Assembly: GCA_016283195.1 (NCBI GenBank)
Contig: JAEEML010000057.1
Location: 1 to 40,229 of the forward strand
Source of the DNA: Deltaproteobacteria bacterium
Lineage (GTDB): Bacteria; JAEEML01
Direction of reading: 5' to 3'
Length of the DNA stretch: 40,229 bases
Program-made: the position numbers and the translations under genes
Shown: positions 6,545-15,863 of the stretch, piece after piece
How the letters are laid out: every line of letters starts with the position of its first letter
Position numbering within the stretch: the stretch's first letter is position 1
The notes under the pieces: model-generated
Told to the model about the DNA's origin: nothing
The model's input: only the letters and a program-made list of their open reading frames with translations
Databases searched by the model: none

Positions 6545-9500
6545 CTACCAATAAAGATGGAGAGCGCCGTTGCCGTTTATGGCTTCGCTGACAATAAAGG
6601 CACCCAGCGCATCGCCCATAAAATTATTGATATTAACTATTGTGCGGCCAAAGGCAAAAGCCTGATTTGTAGAAGCAGTGCTGCCATAGAGGAAAGAATC
6701 TATCTTAAAGGCAGGCGCTGAGTCTAATAAATCAATATCAGCAATCATAACTGTAGCTACAGTGGGCGCGCCAACCGCAATTTCGACACGGTTATCACCA
6801 TCTATATCGCCAAGAAGTGCCAGAGAGCCGCTATATTGACCAAAGCTGGTAAGAGTGGCGGCGGCAAAGTCTTTACCGGAGAGAGTGGCACAAGGATCTG
6901 CCAAAAGGCCATTTTCGCTGCCACAATATAATTGCACAGTGCCATTATAGCTTAGGAGCAAACTATCAGCTTGCTTGCCGCTCATTGTTCCCGGCAGAGT
7001 GACTAAATTGGTGACCATTGTACCAACTGTTATTTCCCTGATAGCTTGGGCAGGTGTGTAATTCTTTTCTGTTAGTGGCCCATGATAAATATGCAGGGCT
7101 TTTCTATCGGCATTAGTGGTGACCAAATCGGCTTTGCCGTCGCCGTTGAAATCGCCGGCAGCTACCAGGAAGCCGTAATTGCCTTCAGCGGTGATAGTGA
7201 CATCCGGCTGCTTTTCGCCGCTACCATCGGTGGTGATTATAACATCACCTGTGGGGAAGTTGCTGCCGCCGTAATAAATGAATACAGCTTTTCCGGTATT
7301 GCTGCCGATGATGAGATCACCCTGACCATCGCCGTTTAGATCGGCTATAGCTGTGGATACACCAAAGGCTGCAGCTGCTGCCGGTGAATCGTAGTAAAAA
7401 GCTGTTTGGGGCTCATAATTCGGCTGATAAACATTAGCTACTTGTTTGCCGGTAAAATTACTGGCCAAATCATAGCCGCTATAAACAAAGACGGCACCAT
7501 TAGCTATAGCGCCGTTATTAATGTTTGGCATGGAGTTAGAGCTGATAACCAAATCGGCATGATCATCACCAGTTAAATCGCCTTTATGTGCTCCGGAGAG
7601 TGGGGCGGCGGCAATGCTGTAGCCAAGATAAGGACTTCCCGGCGTGTTTTCGGTTAAATTAAAGGTATAGCTCGGGGCAGGTTCTCCGCCGTTTGCTATA
7701 TCTTGCGCTCCGGAGAGGAAGAGATCAACAGCGCCTTTGCCGTTAAGATAGCGCATTGCTGCGACGGCAAAATCATCGCGGCCGTCGTTATCAATATCGC
7801 CGACATTAACCATCGCCGAGCCATAAGAAGCCATGTTGTCTCTTGAGCTTAAATAAGCCGGAGAGGTGTTGTCGCGCCCTTCGCTCTGAGTGCCGTCCAG
7901 GTGGCTGTCTTCGGGCCAGGTGCGCAGCGGTAAGACGCGTTGGCCGTTGCTATCGCCTGTTTCCGAACTGTTTTGCGCACTGTCAAGCGCTTCCACTACA
8001 AAACAATAATCCTGATGCAAGGGGAGATTTTTGAAAGTATAACTTATGGTGCCGTTTTCATCGGCGCTAAGAGAGAGACTCTCCAGGTGGGAGATGTTGC
8101 TTTCATCCAGAGTGCCGCTAAGATCGGCACAGGCTGCCAAATAGCCGAGAGCACTATAGCCCAGCGGGCGATAGCCTACTTTGTACATAGTTATGTCATT
8201 AGCTATGGCACTGTTTTCACTTTGCCAGGCGATGGTGACATGGCCATGGCGGCGTGAGCAGGTCTCTTCTTTGCATATAGAGGAGCAAATATCGGGCTCC
8301 AGATATTTGGCGCTATTGTCATCCGGTGGGTTAGTGCTCTCTCCCAAACAAATAAGCGGCTTAATAGGAGCCGGCGGCATGGTATCAACCAGAGCAATAA
8401 TAGTTTCAGCTACAGCTTTCGCGGAGATATTACCAGCTTTGTCGGTGGCCGAGAGGCTTAAAGAGTGTTTTTCGCCGGCCGGCAGACTTGGTACTCCTAA
8501 ATTGGTAAATATAGCCAGACAGTGATGATTATTGTCACAAGCTGTTGTGCGGGTGGCAGCGCCGCTAAGAGGATAATCAGGCTGATCGGTCGAAATGGTA
8601 ACCAGCTGATTTTCTTCGATATTAGATACCTCAGCCACTAGCGCTGTGCGGCTTGTGTTAAGGCCGTTCTCATGGATGCCGTCGCCACGCAGCCAGTCTA
8701 AAGAGGCATTCCACAGCGCTTCGCCGTTTATGCCGCTTTCGTTATAGGGAACATTAAATTCTTTAAGACCGCCCAGAATGTCGTTGCCGACCCGGCGCCA
8801 GGTTATCGTCGGAGCATCTACATCGGCTACTAAACCGTTAATAATGCGGTGGCCGATTAAAGAGCCGCCTTTGGTTAGCGATATATCCAGAGAATTGTAA
8901 ATAGCTGTTTCTTGCGAAAGCTCAAGATTTACCCCGCTTATCAGTACTGTGTTGTTGCTGCTAACTGTGCCGCTGACCTCGCGCTTACCGGCTGGGCTTT
9001 CAATGGAAAGGGTGACATTAGCTCCGCTGAGATCGCTGCCATCGAGATTATCTACCGCTATTGTAAGGGCGGTATTTAAGAAATCCCCGGCTGGAGTTCC
9101 GTCGAGATTGCCAAAATAGCTGCCTTCTTCCACCAGGAGGCCGGTTAAGGGCTCATTGGTCTCTTTATCGGTGCGCTCCACCAAAATAAGTGCGCTGGAG
9201 ACATTATGCAAAGTTAAATAGAGCGGGTTACTGTAAGTAATATTGCCGCTGGCATCGGTGGCTTTTAATTTTACAGTGCGCTCATCGCCGGGGAGGAAAC
9301 CGGGGCCGATACCGGCTATGGCGGTAGCCAGGTTGCTGTAAGCGGTATCGAGGTCGGCAGCAGAATCAAGAGAGCTGTTGAAGACGATATCGGTAATGCC
9401 GTCCATTTCACTGATTAAAGAAAGAGTGCAGGGGCAACCGGCGACATTAACCAGCAAATCATTGCTGGAGGTGTCAAGGTAACCATAGCCGAGCGGGCGG

Positions 9501-12500
9501 TTGTCACCGCCGGTGACAATATTAGCTGTGCAGGAACCGCTTGCCTGACAGTTTAAGCTGGTGCCGTTTTGCTCTAAAACCAGGTTAGCTGTTGGGCCAA
9601 GATAGTCGATATGATATTCTGTTACGGCGGAATGCACCTCATTTTGGCCGATATCAGTCATCGAAACACTAATTGTATTTATGGTTTCGTTAAGTGTATC
9701 TTTTTGCAAGAAGGGCACATCAAAAGTTAAAATAGCCTCTTTGCCGCTGGCGGTTAGTGTGCGCTCTATTTGTGCTACATCGCTGCCGCTCGTGCGCGAA
9801 AGCACAACTTTACTGCCATTTAAAGCAGAACCGTCGCTGATGATAACTTGCACCGGCATCATGAGGACTTTTTGCCCTTCATAAGTGGCAATGGTGCCAT
9901 CCTGGGCGGTGTAGAGGCTCTTGGCCGGAGTGGAAAGCTCTACGCTAGGCAAGCTGGAATCAACGTAAACGGTATAAGATGATAATTCATTGATTGCATT
10001 TTTGTTACCGTTTTCATCTTCCACTACCACCTGGAGATGATGGGTGCCTTCAGCCAAATTTAGCGTCAATTTTGATTGGACATCATTAGAAACGGAAGTG
10101 CTGCCGACCAGACTATTGGGGCTGGGATTATCGCTATATACGCGGAGCATGGTTTTTTGGGAAAGCCCGCTGACTTCGGCAGCGGCACTCACGGCAAAGC
10201 CGCTTGCTCCGGCTATGCCTTCCTTTAATGTGGAATTAAAGACCAAAAGGTTTTCCGTATCGTTCTGCGTTTTATTGTTTATAAATTCAAATTTTTTAAG
10301 CTCCGGCGGCTCGGTATCCACTATAATGGAACGCATATCAGAGGCAGTAGAAATATTTAAATCACTGTTTTCTATGGCGACATATATCTCTTGAGAGCCT
10401 TCCGGCAAGGTGGCATCGGTAAAGAAAACGGTACTGCGCCTTAGAGAGCCATTATTGGTAGAGGTGGCTAAAACATAGCCGCTGCCTACCGGGCAGAGCT
10501 CGCTGGCGGTACCTTTAAGCGATGAACAGAGGTAGGCCGGTGAGCCCTTAGGATAACCAAAAGCTATAGCGGTAAATTCGGTTTGATAACCGGGGATATT
10601 CTTTTTGAGATCGGTGGCGGCATTGAATTTGGCATTGATAGCCGGAGCGGTGATGCTAATGGCATTGAGCTCGGTGTTAATGGAGAAGGAATAAGAGAGC
10701 TCGCTCTTATTGCCAAAAGAGTCGCTGACTACAAAAAGCGCTGTATAACTGCCGCCGTCAAATGGAACATCATTGAAGGCATATTCGAAAATGCCATTGC
10801 CGATAGCTTTGGGCAAAGCTACTAAAACAGGATCCATATCGGGCACATTAAGCGGAGGTTCAAAAGATAAGTAACCGATATCATTATTAATATCTCCCTG
10901 TACCCGGTAAGAGAATTTGAGCGCTATATCATCGGTTGTCATGGTGACATCATCTTGGACGCCAAATTCGCTACGCGTCGGATCCGGTTGGGCCTGGCGG
11001 ATAACGGGTGCTTTGGTGTTGGCGTTTAAAGTGATACTGAGCGGATTACTGCGGTTGCCGGCGCAATCTAAAAGGTAAGCATTTAAGACAGTTTGGCCTT
11101 CGGTGGCTTCGGCCGGCAAAACGGTAACATCGTAGAAAGTGAGCGAACCGCCGTCGCCAAGTGGCAGAGTAGCGCGGAAGAGCTCTTCGCCGCCGGTAAA
11201 GGAGCTGATAAGTTCCACGCTCATGTTATATAAATTGGGCTCGGTAGTGTCGATGGGCATTTCCAGGGTAACATTTTGTTGCAAACCCTCTTCGTCGCTA
11301 TTGGTATCTATGCTGCTTTGACCAAGAAGAGCGCCATCTTGAGGGGCAATAAAGCGGGCCGAACCGGCGATAGTCGGCGGCGTATTATCAATGAATATTC
11401 TTATTGTTTTGGAGACGGCCACATAGCCGGAATCATTTTCGCAGGTGACATATATGTCGTTTTGTCCGGTGGCCAAATTTCCTACTGCTTCAGCGCTAAA
11501 AGATAGAGCGCCGTCGCTGGAGGAGGGATTTACGGCTAAGGGATTTTTGGAGAAAGCGGTGGCCTCGGCGGCTTTACTCCAGAGGTGGCAATTATAAGAG
11601 CTTATCGATTTGCTGACCGGATCTATAGCGCCGCTTATGACGAGATTATCACCGGCGGCGCAACTACCGCCGCCGTTAAAGATGGTGATATTGTGGCTAA
11701 AGGAATCGATTTTTAGCTCAATAATTTCCGCGCTTTGATTGCCGGCTTCATCGGTGGCTATAACCTTGAGTTGATAGCGACCAAAGGGGAAAATCATTTT
11801 TCCAAAATCAAAATTTAAAATATCGCCGTTATTTATGAGTTCTTTTTGGGCAACAGGCGTAAGTGTGCCGCCTTGGGGATTAGTGAGTAGATCAATAGTT
11901 AACTTAGAGCCGACAAATTCGCCGCTTTGCCGGGGATCGATGCTGACGACAACAGGAATGGCAAGGCCCTCGTCATTCGGCAAGAGCTCCGGATGGAGAG
12001 CGCTTTCAAATAAGGCACTATCTAAGGGACTGGCCAAAGAAAAGATCGGCGCTATGGAATCAATATAAAATTCAATGGCTTTTTGCGCGATGTTGCCGGC
12101 GGCATCTTTAGCCGAAACAGTTAGTACATAAGCTCCGTCAGCAAGGTTTAAGGTGGCAGAAACAGTACTATTTTCGCTGGTAAAGGTGCTTAACGAATTT
12201 TCTGTTATGTGGCTCTCTTTGCGGCGCACCTCCAGAGTTACTTCCGTGCCGGCCTCTATGCCGCTTAATGTGGCGCTAAAATTCAGAATATTATCATTAA
12301 TATATGCGCCGTGGGCCGGGCTTAAATCACTAAAGACCGGGGCTTGGCCGTCGGCCAACAAAGCTAGAGGAATGGAAGAACTTTTTTGCTCATCATTGAC
12401 TACAGCCTGGATATAACGAGTTACAAGGTCATTTTCGCCGGCATAGGTCAGAGAGACATCTTTGAATGTGTAAAGGCGCATTTTACCTTGGACAGTGCTT

Positions 12501-13423
12501 AGAGCTTCGCGGTAGGATATGACTTTCCCGTTTTCAAGATCAGTTAATGAATCCGCTACATTAAGAACAATATCGGCTGCCGGTGAGCAATTTGTTTCCA
12601 CGGTCACGGCTATTTGTAAACCGGCCAAATCGCTATTTGTATCATCGCGGGCCAGGTAGGTATTGCTCTCACTTAGATTGATTTTTAGGCGGCATTTACC
12701 GGTGTCAACATTTAAAATAGTGCATAATTCCTGGTGATTAAGGCAATCTTCTTGGCCTAAAGAAGGCAAATTTTCCCGCAGGCCGTAGAGAAGGATATTT
12801 TCACCTTCTATGAGGGTTACATCGTGATATGTTGCTTTGCCGCTTGCTTCTATTGTATTGTTTTTAATAATTTTGTCATTGACTGAAAGATAAACAGCTT
12901 GTTCGCTGGCGGCATCATCGCCCTGACAAACAACGGTGATATCCTGTTGCAAATAGGGCATTTCACTGTTGCTGTCTTCGGTGATGGTGTAGCCGGGCTG
13001 GGGCCTAGCCAGGCGACAGAAAGTGCTGTTTTCATCGGCAAAAACAGTAAAATTGGCGCTGGTTCCTTCATAGAAAATGGTAAGTTCATTGCGGCCGGAA
13101 GCCAAGGTGTAATCGGGAAATTCAACCACGCCGTTATATAAAGTAGCTTTGCTTAAAACGGAACCGGGGGCTTTATTTTTCAGGCTGATTTTATTGCCGC
13201 TCTCAATGCCGCCGATTCTGGCGGTGATAGTGGTTTGAATATGGTCTTTTTCAAGGTTTTCATCTTGAAGAAAAGTGAGAGTAGAGCCATCGGCCGGCGT
13301 GACGAGGCCGATAGCGGTTTCACGCTCTGGCAAAGGGTCCGGAGTTTTGCGGCATGAATTAATAAAAAAAGAGGAAACTAATAATAAAAAAGCAAAAGAT
13401 TTTATGCTGTTATTGTAATTCAC
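6545..13423 (-). CDS. giant lipoprotein with Ig-like repeats, Fn3-like domain and FG-GAP propeller
   Basis: 2292 residues. The N terminus is a signal peptide with a plausible lipobox ending in Cys24 (FFINSC). Residues about 40-1720 are a chain of bacterial Ig-like repeats, visible from recurring endings such as AKDAAGNIAQKAIEFYIDS and linkers like VDTEPP and IDSIAP. A fibronectin-III-like domain follows at about 1730-1850. The C-terminal 430 residues carry FG-GAP/VCBS repeats of an integrin-type beta propeller with Ca-binding loops: DIDNDGRDD (about 1873), DLTGDDHAD, DLNGDGQGD, DFNGDGKAD and DIDGDNR (about 2208). It should be membrane-anchored and extend to or beyond the cell surface, possibly for adhesion or ligand capture. 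It starts with GTG; AAAGGA lies 7 nt upstream, adjacent to the stop of the PqqD-like gene. It lies between that gene and the cysteine-rich peptide gene. Confidence 0.85.
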   Translation of the reverse strand: MNYNNSIKSFAFLLLVSSFFINSCRKTPDPLPERETAIGLVTPADGSTLTFLQDENLEKDHIQTTITARIGGIESGNKISLKNKAPGSVLSKATLYNGVVEFPDYTLASGRNELTIFYEGTSANFTVFADENSTFCRLARPQPGYTITEDSNSEMPYLQQDITVVCQGDDAASEQAVYLSVNDKIIKNNTIEASGKATYHDVTLIEGENILLYGLRENLPSLGQEDCLNHQELCTILNVDTGKCRLKINLSESNTYLARDDTNSDLAGLQIAVTVETNCSPAADIVLNVADSLTDLENGKVISYREALSTVQGKMRLYTFKDVSLTYAGENDLVTRYIQAVVNDEQKSSSIPLALLADGQAPVFSDLSPAHGAYINDNILNFSATLSGIEAGTEVTLEVRRKESHITENSLSTFTSENSTVSATLNLADGAYVLTVSAKDAAGNIAQKAIEFYIDSIAPIFSLASPLDSALFESALHPELLPNDEGLAIPVVVSIDPRQSGEFVGSKLTIDLLTNPQGGTLTPVAQKELINNGDILNFDFGKMIFPFGRYQLKVIATDEAGNQSAEIIELKIDSFSHNITIFNGGGSCAAGDNLVISGAIDPVSKSISSYNCHLWSKAAEATAFSKNPLAVNPSSSDGALSFSAEAVGNLATGQNDIYVTCENDSGYVAVSKTIRIFIDNTPPTIAGSARFIAPQDGALLGQSSIDTNSDEEGLQQNVTLEMPIDTTEPNLYNMSVELISSFTGGEELFRATLPLGDGGSLTFYDVTVLPAEATEGQTVLNAYLLDCAGNRSNPLSITLNANTKAPVIRQAQPDPTRSEFGVQDDVTMTTDDIALKFSYRVQGDINNDIGYLSFEPPLNVPDMDPVLVALPKAIGNGIFEYAFNDVPFDGGSYTALFVVSDSFGNKSELSYSFSINTELNAISITAPAINAKFNAATDLKKNIPGYQTEFTAIAFGYPKGSPAYLCSSLKGTASELCPVGSGYVLATSTNNGSLRRSTVFFTDATLPEGSQEIYVAIENSDLNISTASDMRSIIVDTEPPELKKFEFINNKTQNDTENLLVFNSTLKEGIAGASGFAVSAAAEVSGLSQKTMLRVYSDNPSPNSLVGSTSVSNDVQSKLTLNLAEGTHHLQVVVEDENGNKNAINELSSYTVYVDSSLPSVELSTPAKSLYTAQDGTIATYEGQKVLMMPVQVIISDGSALNGSKVVLSRTSGSDVAQIERTLTASGKEAILTFDVPFLQKDTLNETINTISVSMTDIGQNEVHSAVTEYHIDYLGPTANLVLEQNGTSLNCQASGSCTANIVTGGDNRPLGYGYLDTSSNDLLVNVAGCPCTLSLISEMDGITDIVFNSSLDSAADLDTAYSNLATAIAGIGPGFLPGDERTVKLKATDASGNITYSNPLYLTLHNVSSALILVERTDKETNEPLTGLLVEEGSYFGNLDGTPAGDFLNTALTIAVDNLDGSDLSGANVTLSIESPAGKREVSGTVSSNNTVLISGVNLELSQETAIYNSLDISLTKGGSLIGHRIINGLVADVDAPTITWRRVGNDILGGLKEFNVPYNESGINGEALWNASLDWLRGDGIHENGLNTSRTALVAEVSNIEENQLVTISTDQPDYPLSGAATRTTACDNNHHCLAIFTNLGVPSLPAGEKHSLSLSATDKAGNISAKAVAETIIALVDTMPPAPIKPLICLGESTNPPDDNSAKYLEPDICSSICKEETCSRRHGHVTIAWQSENSAIANDITMYKVGYRPLGYSALGYLAACADLSGTLDESNISHLESLSLSADENGTISYTFKNLPLHQDYCFVVEALDSAQNSSETGDSNGQRVLPLRTWPEDSHLDGTQSEGRDNTSPAYLSSRDNMASYGSAMVNVGDIDNDGRDDFAVAAMRYLNGKGAVDLFLSGAQDIANGGEPAPSYTFNLTENTPGSPYLGYSIAAAPLSGAHKGDLTGDDHADLVISSNSMPNINNGAIANGAVFVYSGYDLASNFTGKQVANVYQPNYEPQTAFYYDSPAAAAAFGVSTAIADLNGDGQGDLIIGSNTGKAVFIYYGGSNFPTGDVIITTDGSGEKQPDVTITAEGNYGFLVAAGDFNGDGKADLVTTNADRKALHIYHGPLTEKNYTPAQAIREITVGTMVTNLVTLPGTMSGKQADSLLLSYNGTVQLYCGSENGLLADPCATLSGKDFAAATLTSFGQYSGSLALLGDIDGDNRVEIAVGAPTVATVMIADIDLLDSAPAFKIDSFLYGSTASTNQAFAFGRTIVNINNFMGDALGAFIVSEAINGNGALHLYW

Positions 13424-13436
13424 AATAAAATCCTTT

Positions 13437-13727
13437 CTAAGCGCCCCGGGGCTCGGTAATCAGTTTTTTGGCCTTTAGATTGGCCAAAAATTCACTTATA
13501 TCATTTTGGGCCTCAGCTTCATCGACATCATAAGCAGCAGTTAGAGCCCGGGCCAGTTTATCCGGTGATTGCGGCTCTTTAGCTAAAAGATTCCATAAAA
13601 AAGAAGCTGTATCGTTAAGCAGATGAACTTCGCCGCCGCTGATACCGATGATGATGGTTTCGTCACCAACGGTGCGGAAAGCGATGCGTTTATCCGGTTG
13701 CCAGGTTTTGTTGCTCTTATTGCTCAT
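13437..13727 (-). CDS. PqqD-like RiPP recognition protein
   Basis: 96 residues, the size of PqqD. The fold signature is present: an N-terminal beta hairpin (RIAFRTVGDETIIIGISGG, 14-32), then HLLNDTASFLWNLL (35-48) and a winged-helix tail ending in ISEFLANLKAKKLI (77-90). PqqD-family proteins bind the leader peptide of ribosomally made, modified peptides and present it to a partner enzyme, often a radical SAM protein. None of the PQQ biosynthesis genes is nearby, so the symbol pqqD is not assigned. The gene is followed by the giant lipoprotein gene and then by a 59-aa peptide with a YxxPxI motif, its likely binding partner. It starts with ATG behind a G-rich stretch. Confidence 0.85.
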   Translation of the reverse strand: MSNKSNKTWQPDKRIAFRTVGDETIIIGISGGEVHLLNDTASFLWNLLAKEPQSPDKLARALTAAYDVDEAEAQNDISEFLANLKAKKLITEPRGA

Positions 13728-13786
13728 AGCACCCCCAACTCTATTTGATTTTACGCATAGTGAGCGTTTTGGGCAAGTAACTTATT

Positions 13787-14923
13787 CTATTTATGCAGAG
13801 TTATGAGGAGTATTTCGCTTTGTGAGCCCATACGCATTGGTGGCCCCCAAAAGCCGGTACCTTGGCTGACCAGTAACTGGGTATGGCCCACCCGGTAGAA
13901 GCCTTTAAAATATTTTTGCACACTTTTTACAAAAATGGTCCAGGGCCAAAGCTGGCCGCCATGAGTGTGGCCGGTGAGTAAAAGGTCTATACCGTAGTTT
14001 TGGGCTTCATCAGCTATATTTGGTTGGTGGGCCAGGCCGATGACGATAGCGGAGCCGGGAATGCCGGCGGTGGCTCTGGCAAGGTCCGGGCCGTGGCCGG
14101 AATAGCGTGCGGCACTAAGGTCATCCACTCCGGCCAGATAAATAACCGCTTCACCTTTGCTAATGGCTATATGCTCGTTAAAAAGCACTTTTAGGCCTAC
14201 TTCCGGCAAAAATTTCAGCCAACCATCGGCATCGCTGATATATTCGTGATTGCCGGGAACAAAAAATGTGCCGTAAGGTGCTTTTAAATCTTTTAACGGT
14301 AAAAGCTCGTTTTTTATCAGATGGGGCATACCGTCGGTGAGGTCGCCGGTGATGGCTACCATATCCGGTTTTAAGGCCATAGTTTCGCTGACGCGTTTTT
14401 CTAGCCACTTGTGGTTTAGCACCGCGGCAATGTGGAGGTCACTCAACTGGGCTATGGTAAAACCCTCAAAATCGTTAGGTAAATCTGGAAGATGAATATC
14501 ATATTTAGTGATTTGCGGCTCGCCGACAGCCTCATCCATGGCAATGGCGCAAGAGATGGTGGCGATGAGTACCGATAAAGCGGCTCGCAGAAGCGGCCAG
14601 TAGCTATAGGTACCTAAATTGATATGCGCTAGGTAAGTTAAGGCCAAAGAGATAATATCTATAGCCAAGAGAGTTATGGTAATAAAAACCAGCATCCCCA
14701 TCCAGGTGTAAGCGACATAAGCCAGCGGTTCCTGCCTTTTTAGCGGTAAATAACGGCTTAGGATAAAAGAGAGAATGGCAGAAAGTCCCAGCAAAATAAT
14801 GATTCCGGTGCCGATGTAACGCGGGAGGCCGGGCGGGGTGACACTATAAACGAGGCGTTGCCAGATATAGAGGTGGACGCCGGTTACCATGACGGAAAAA
14901 ACAACTAAAAAAAGGATGTACAT
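13787..14923 (-). CDS. membrane-anchored calcineurin-type metallophosphoesterase
   Basis: 378 residues. The first 130 contain about four hydrophobic helices (1-20, 37-56, 73-95, 110-129). The catalytic domain has the complete motif set of the YkuE/YaeI-like family: SDLHI (161-165), GDLTDG (193-198), GNHEY (224-228), AHQP (298-301) and GHTHGG (318-323), which bind two metal ions. YaeI-type members cleave phosphodiesters or pyrophosphates, some of them UDP-diacylglucosamine or other lipid-linked substrates; the substrate here is not known. It follows dapA by 8 nt and precedes the PqqD-like gene by 59 nt. Confidence 0.88.
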   Translation of the reverse strand: MYILFLVVFSVMVTGVHLYIWQRLVYSVTPPGLPRYIGTGIIILLGLSAILSFILSRYLPLKRQEPLAYVAYTWMGMLVFITITLLAIDIISLALTYLAHINLGTYSYWPLLRAALSVLIATISCAIAMDEAVGEPQITKYDIHLPDLPNDFEGFTIAQLSDLHIAAVLNHKWLEKRVSETMALKPDMVAITGDLTDGMPHLIKNELLPLKDLKAPYGTFFVPGNHEYISDADGWLKFLPEVGLKVLFNEHIAISKGEAVIYLAGVDDLSAARYSGHGPDLARATAGIPGSAIVIGLAHQPNIADEAQNYGIDLLLTGHTHGGQLWPWTIFVKSVQKYFKGFYRVGHTQLLVSQGTGFWGPPMRMGSQSEILLITLHK

Positions 14924-14931
14924 ATAGTTTA

Positions 14932-15822
14932 TTACTTTCCTATGAGGCCCATTTGGCTAAGTAGCTTTGCCAAACTCGCGCGGTTTTTATCCTGCAGCGG
15001 CACGAGCGGAAGGCGGTACTCTTCGGCAATGAGGCCCATTTGTGCCAGGGCGCTTTTTACCGGAATGGGGTTGCTCTCGATAAAGAGCATCTTGTTAAGT
15101 TCGCGCAATTTATAATGAATTTCTTTGGCTAAGGGCCAGTCTCCGCTAAGGGCAGCTTTGACCATTTGGGCCACCATAGCCGGCACAACATTGGCGCTGA
15201 CCGAGATAACTCCTTTGGCGCCTATGGCCATAGCCGGCATGGTGAGGCCGTCATCTCCGGAGAGCAGAGTAAAATCGGCCGGAGTTCCGGCAATAATGGC
15301 ACCCATTTGTTCCAAATTACCGCTAGCTTCCTTAATACCGATAATGCCGGGAATTTTGGCTAGAGTAGCCACTGTTTCCGGCAACATATTGGTGCCGGTG
15401 CGCCCGGGAACATTGTAGAGCACCACCGGCAAGCCGCCTTCTTCGGCCACCGCCTTAAAGTGGGCAATTTGCCCGGCGGGGGTTGGTTTATTGTAATATG
15501 GGGTAACAACCAGGGCGTACTTAGCCCCAAGTTTGGCTGCCAGTTTGGTGCGATCTATAGCCGCCTTAGTGCTATTGGAGCCGGTGCCGGCCATGATTTG
15601 GCAGCGCCCGGCGGCGAGTTTTACGGCAGTGCTTAAAATCAGCTCGTATTCCGCCTCGCTGACAGTGGCCGCCTCGCCGGTGGTGCCCAGTATTACAAGG
15701 CCGGTGGTGCCGCCCTCTATTTGCCGCTCTATAAGTGTGGTGAGGGCCTCTAAATCAAGAGAACCGTTTTTAAAAGGAGTGACGAGGGCTACCCAAGAGC
15801 CGCTGATATCAAAACTAGCCAT
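14932..15822 (-). CDS. dapA: 4-hydroxy-tetrahydrodipicolinate synthase
   Basis: 296 residues, the normal length. The enzyme condenses pyruvate with aspartate semialdehyde, the first committed step to diaminopimelate and lysine. Motifs are GTTGEAATVS (46-55), TPYYNKP (107-113), YNVPGRTGTNM (136-146) with the catalytic Tyr136, and IGIKEASGN (161-169) with Schiff-base Lys164. An in-frame ATG at 15834 exists, but GGAG at 15829-15832 is well placed for the ATG at 15822, so that start is preferred. It lies between a lipoprotein gene and a metallophosphoesterase gene, not with other lysine genes. Confidence 0.95.
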   Translation of the reverse strand: MASFDISGSWVALVTPFKNGSLDLEALTTLIERQIEGGTTGLVILGTTGEAATVSEAEYELILSTAVKLAAGRCQIMAGTGSNSTKAAIDRTKLAAKLGAKYALVVTPYYNKPTPAGQIAHFKAVAEEGGLPVVLYNVPGRTGTNMLPETVATLAKIPGIIGIKEASGNLEQMGAIIAGTPADFTLLSGDDGLTMPAMAIGAKGVISVSANVVPAMVAQMVKAALSGDWPLAKEIHYKLRELNKMLFIESNPIPVKSALAQMGLIAEEYRLPLVPLQDKNRASLAKLLSQMGLIGK

Positions 15823-15863
15823 ATTATACTCCATAATTTGTTATTGTATTGATAATACTGATA

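Noticed and set aside
13437-13727. True PQQ biosynthesis gene pqqD
   Set aside because: No pqqA, B, C or E gene is present in the neighbourhood, and the nearby peptide lacks the Glu-x3-Tyr core of PqqA.
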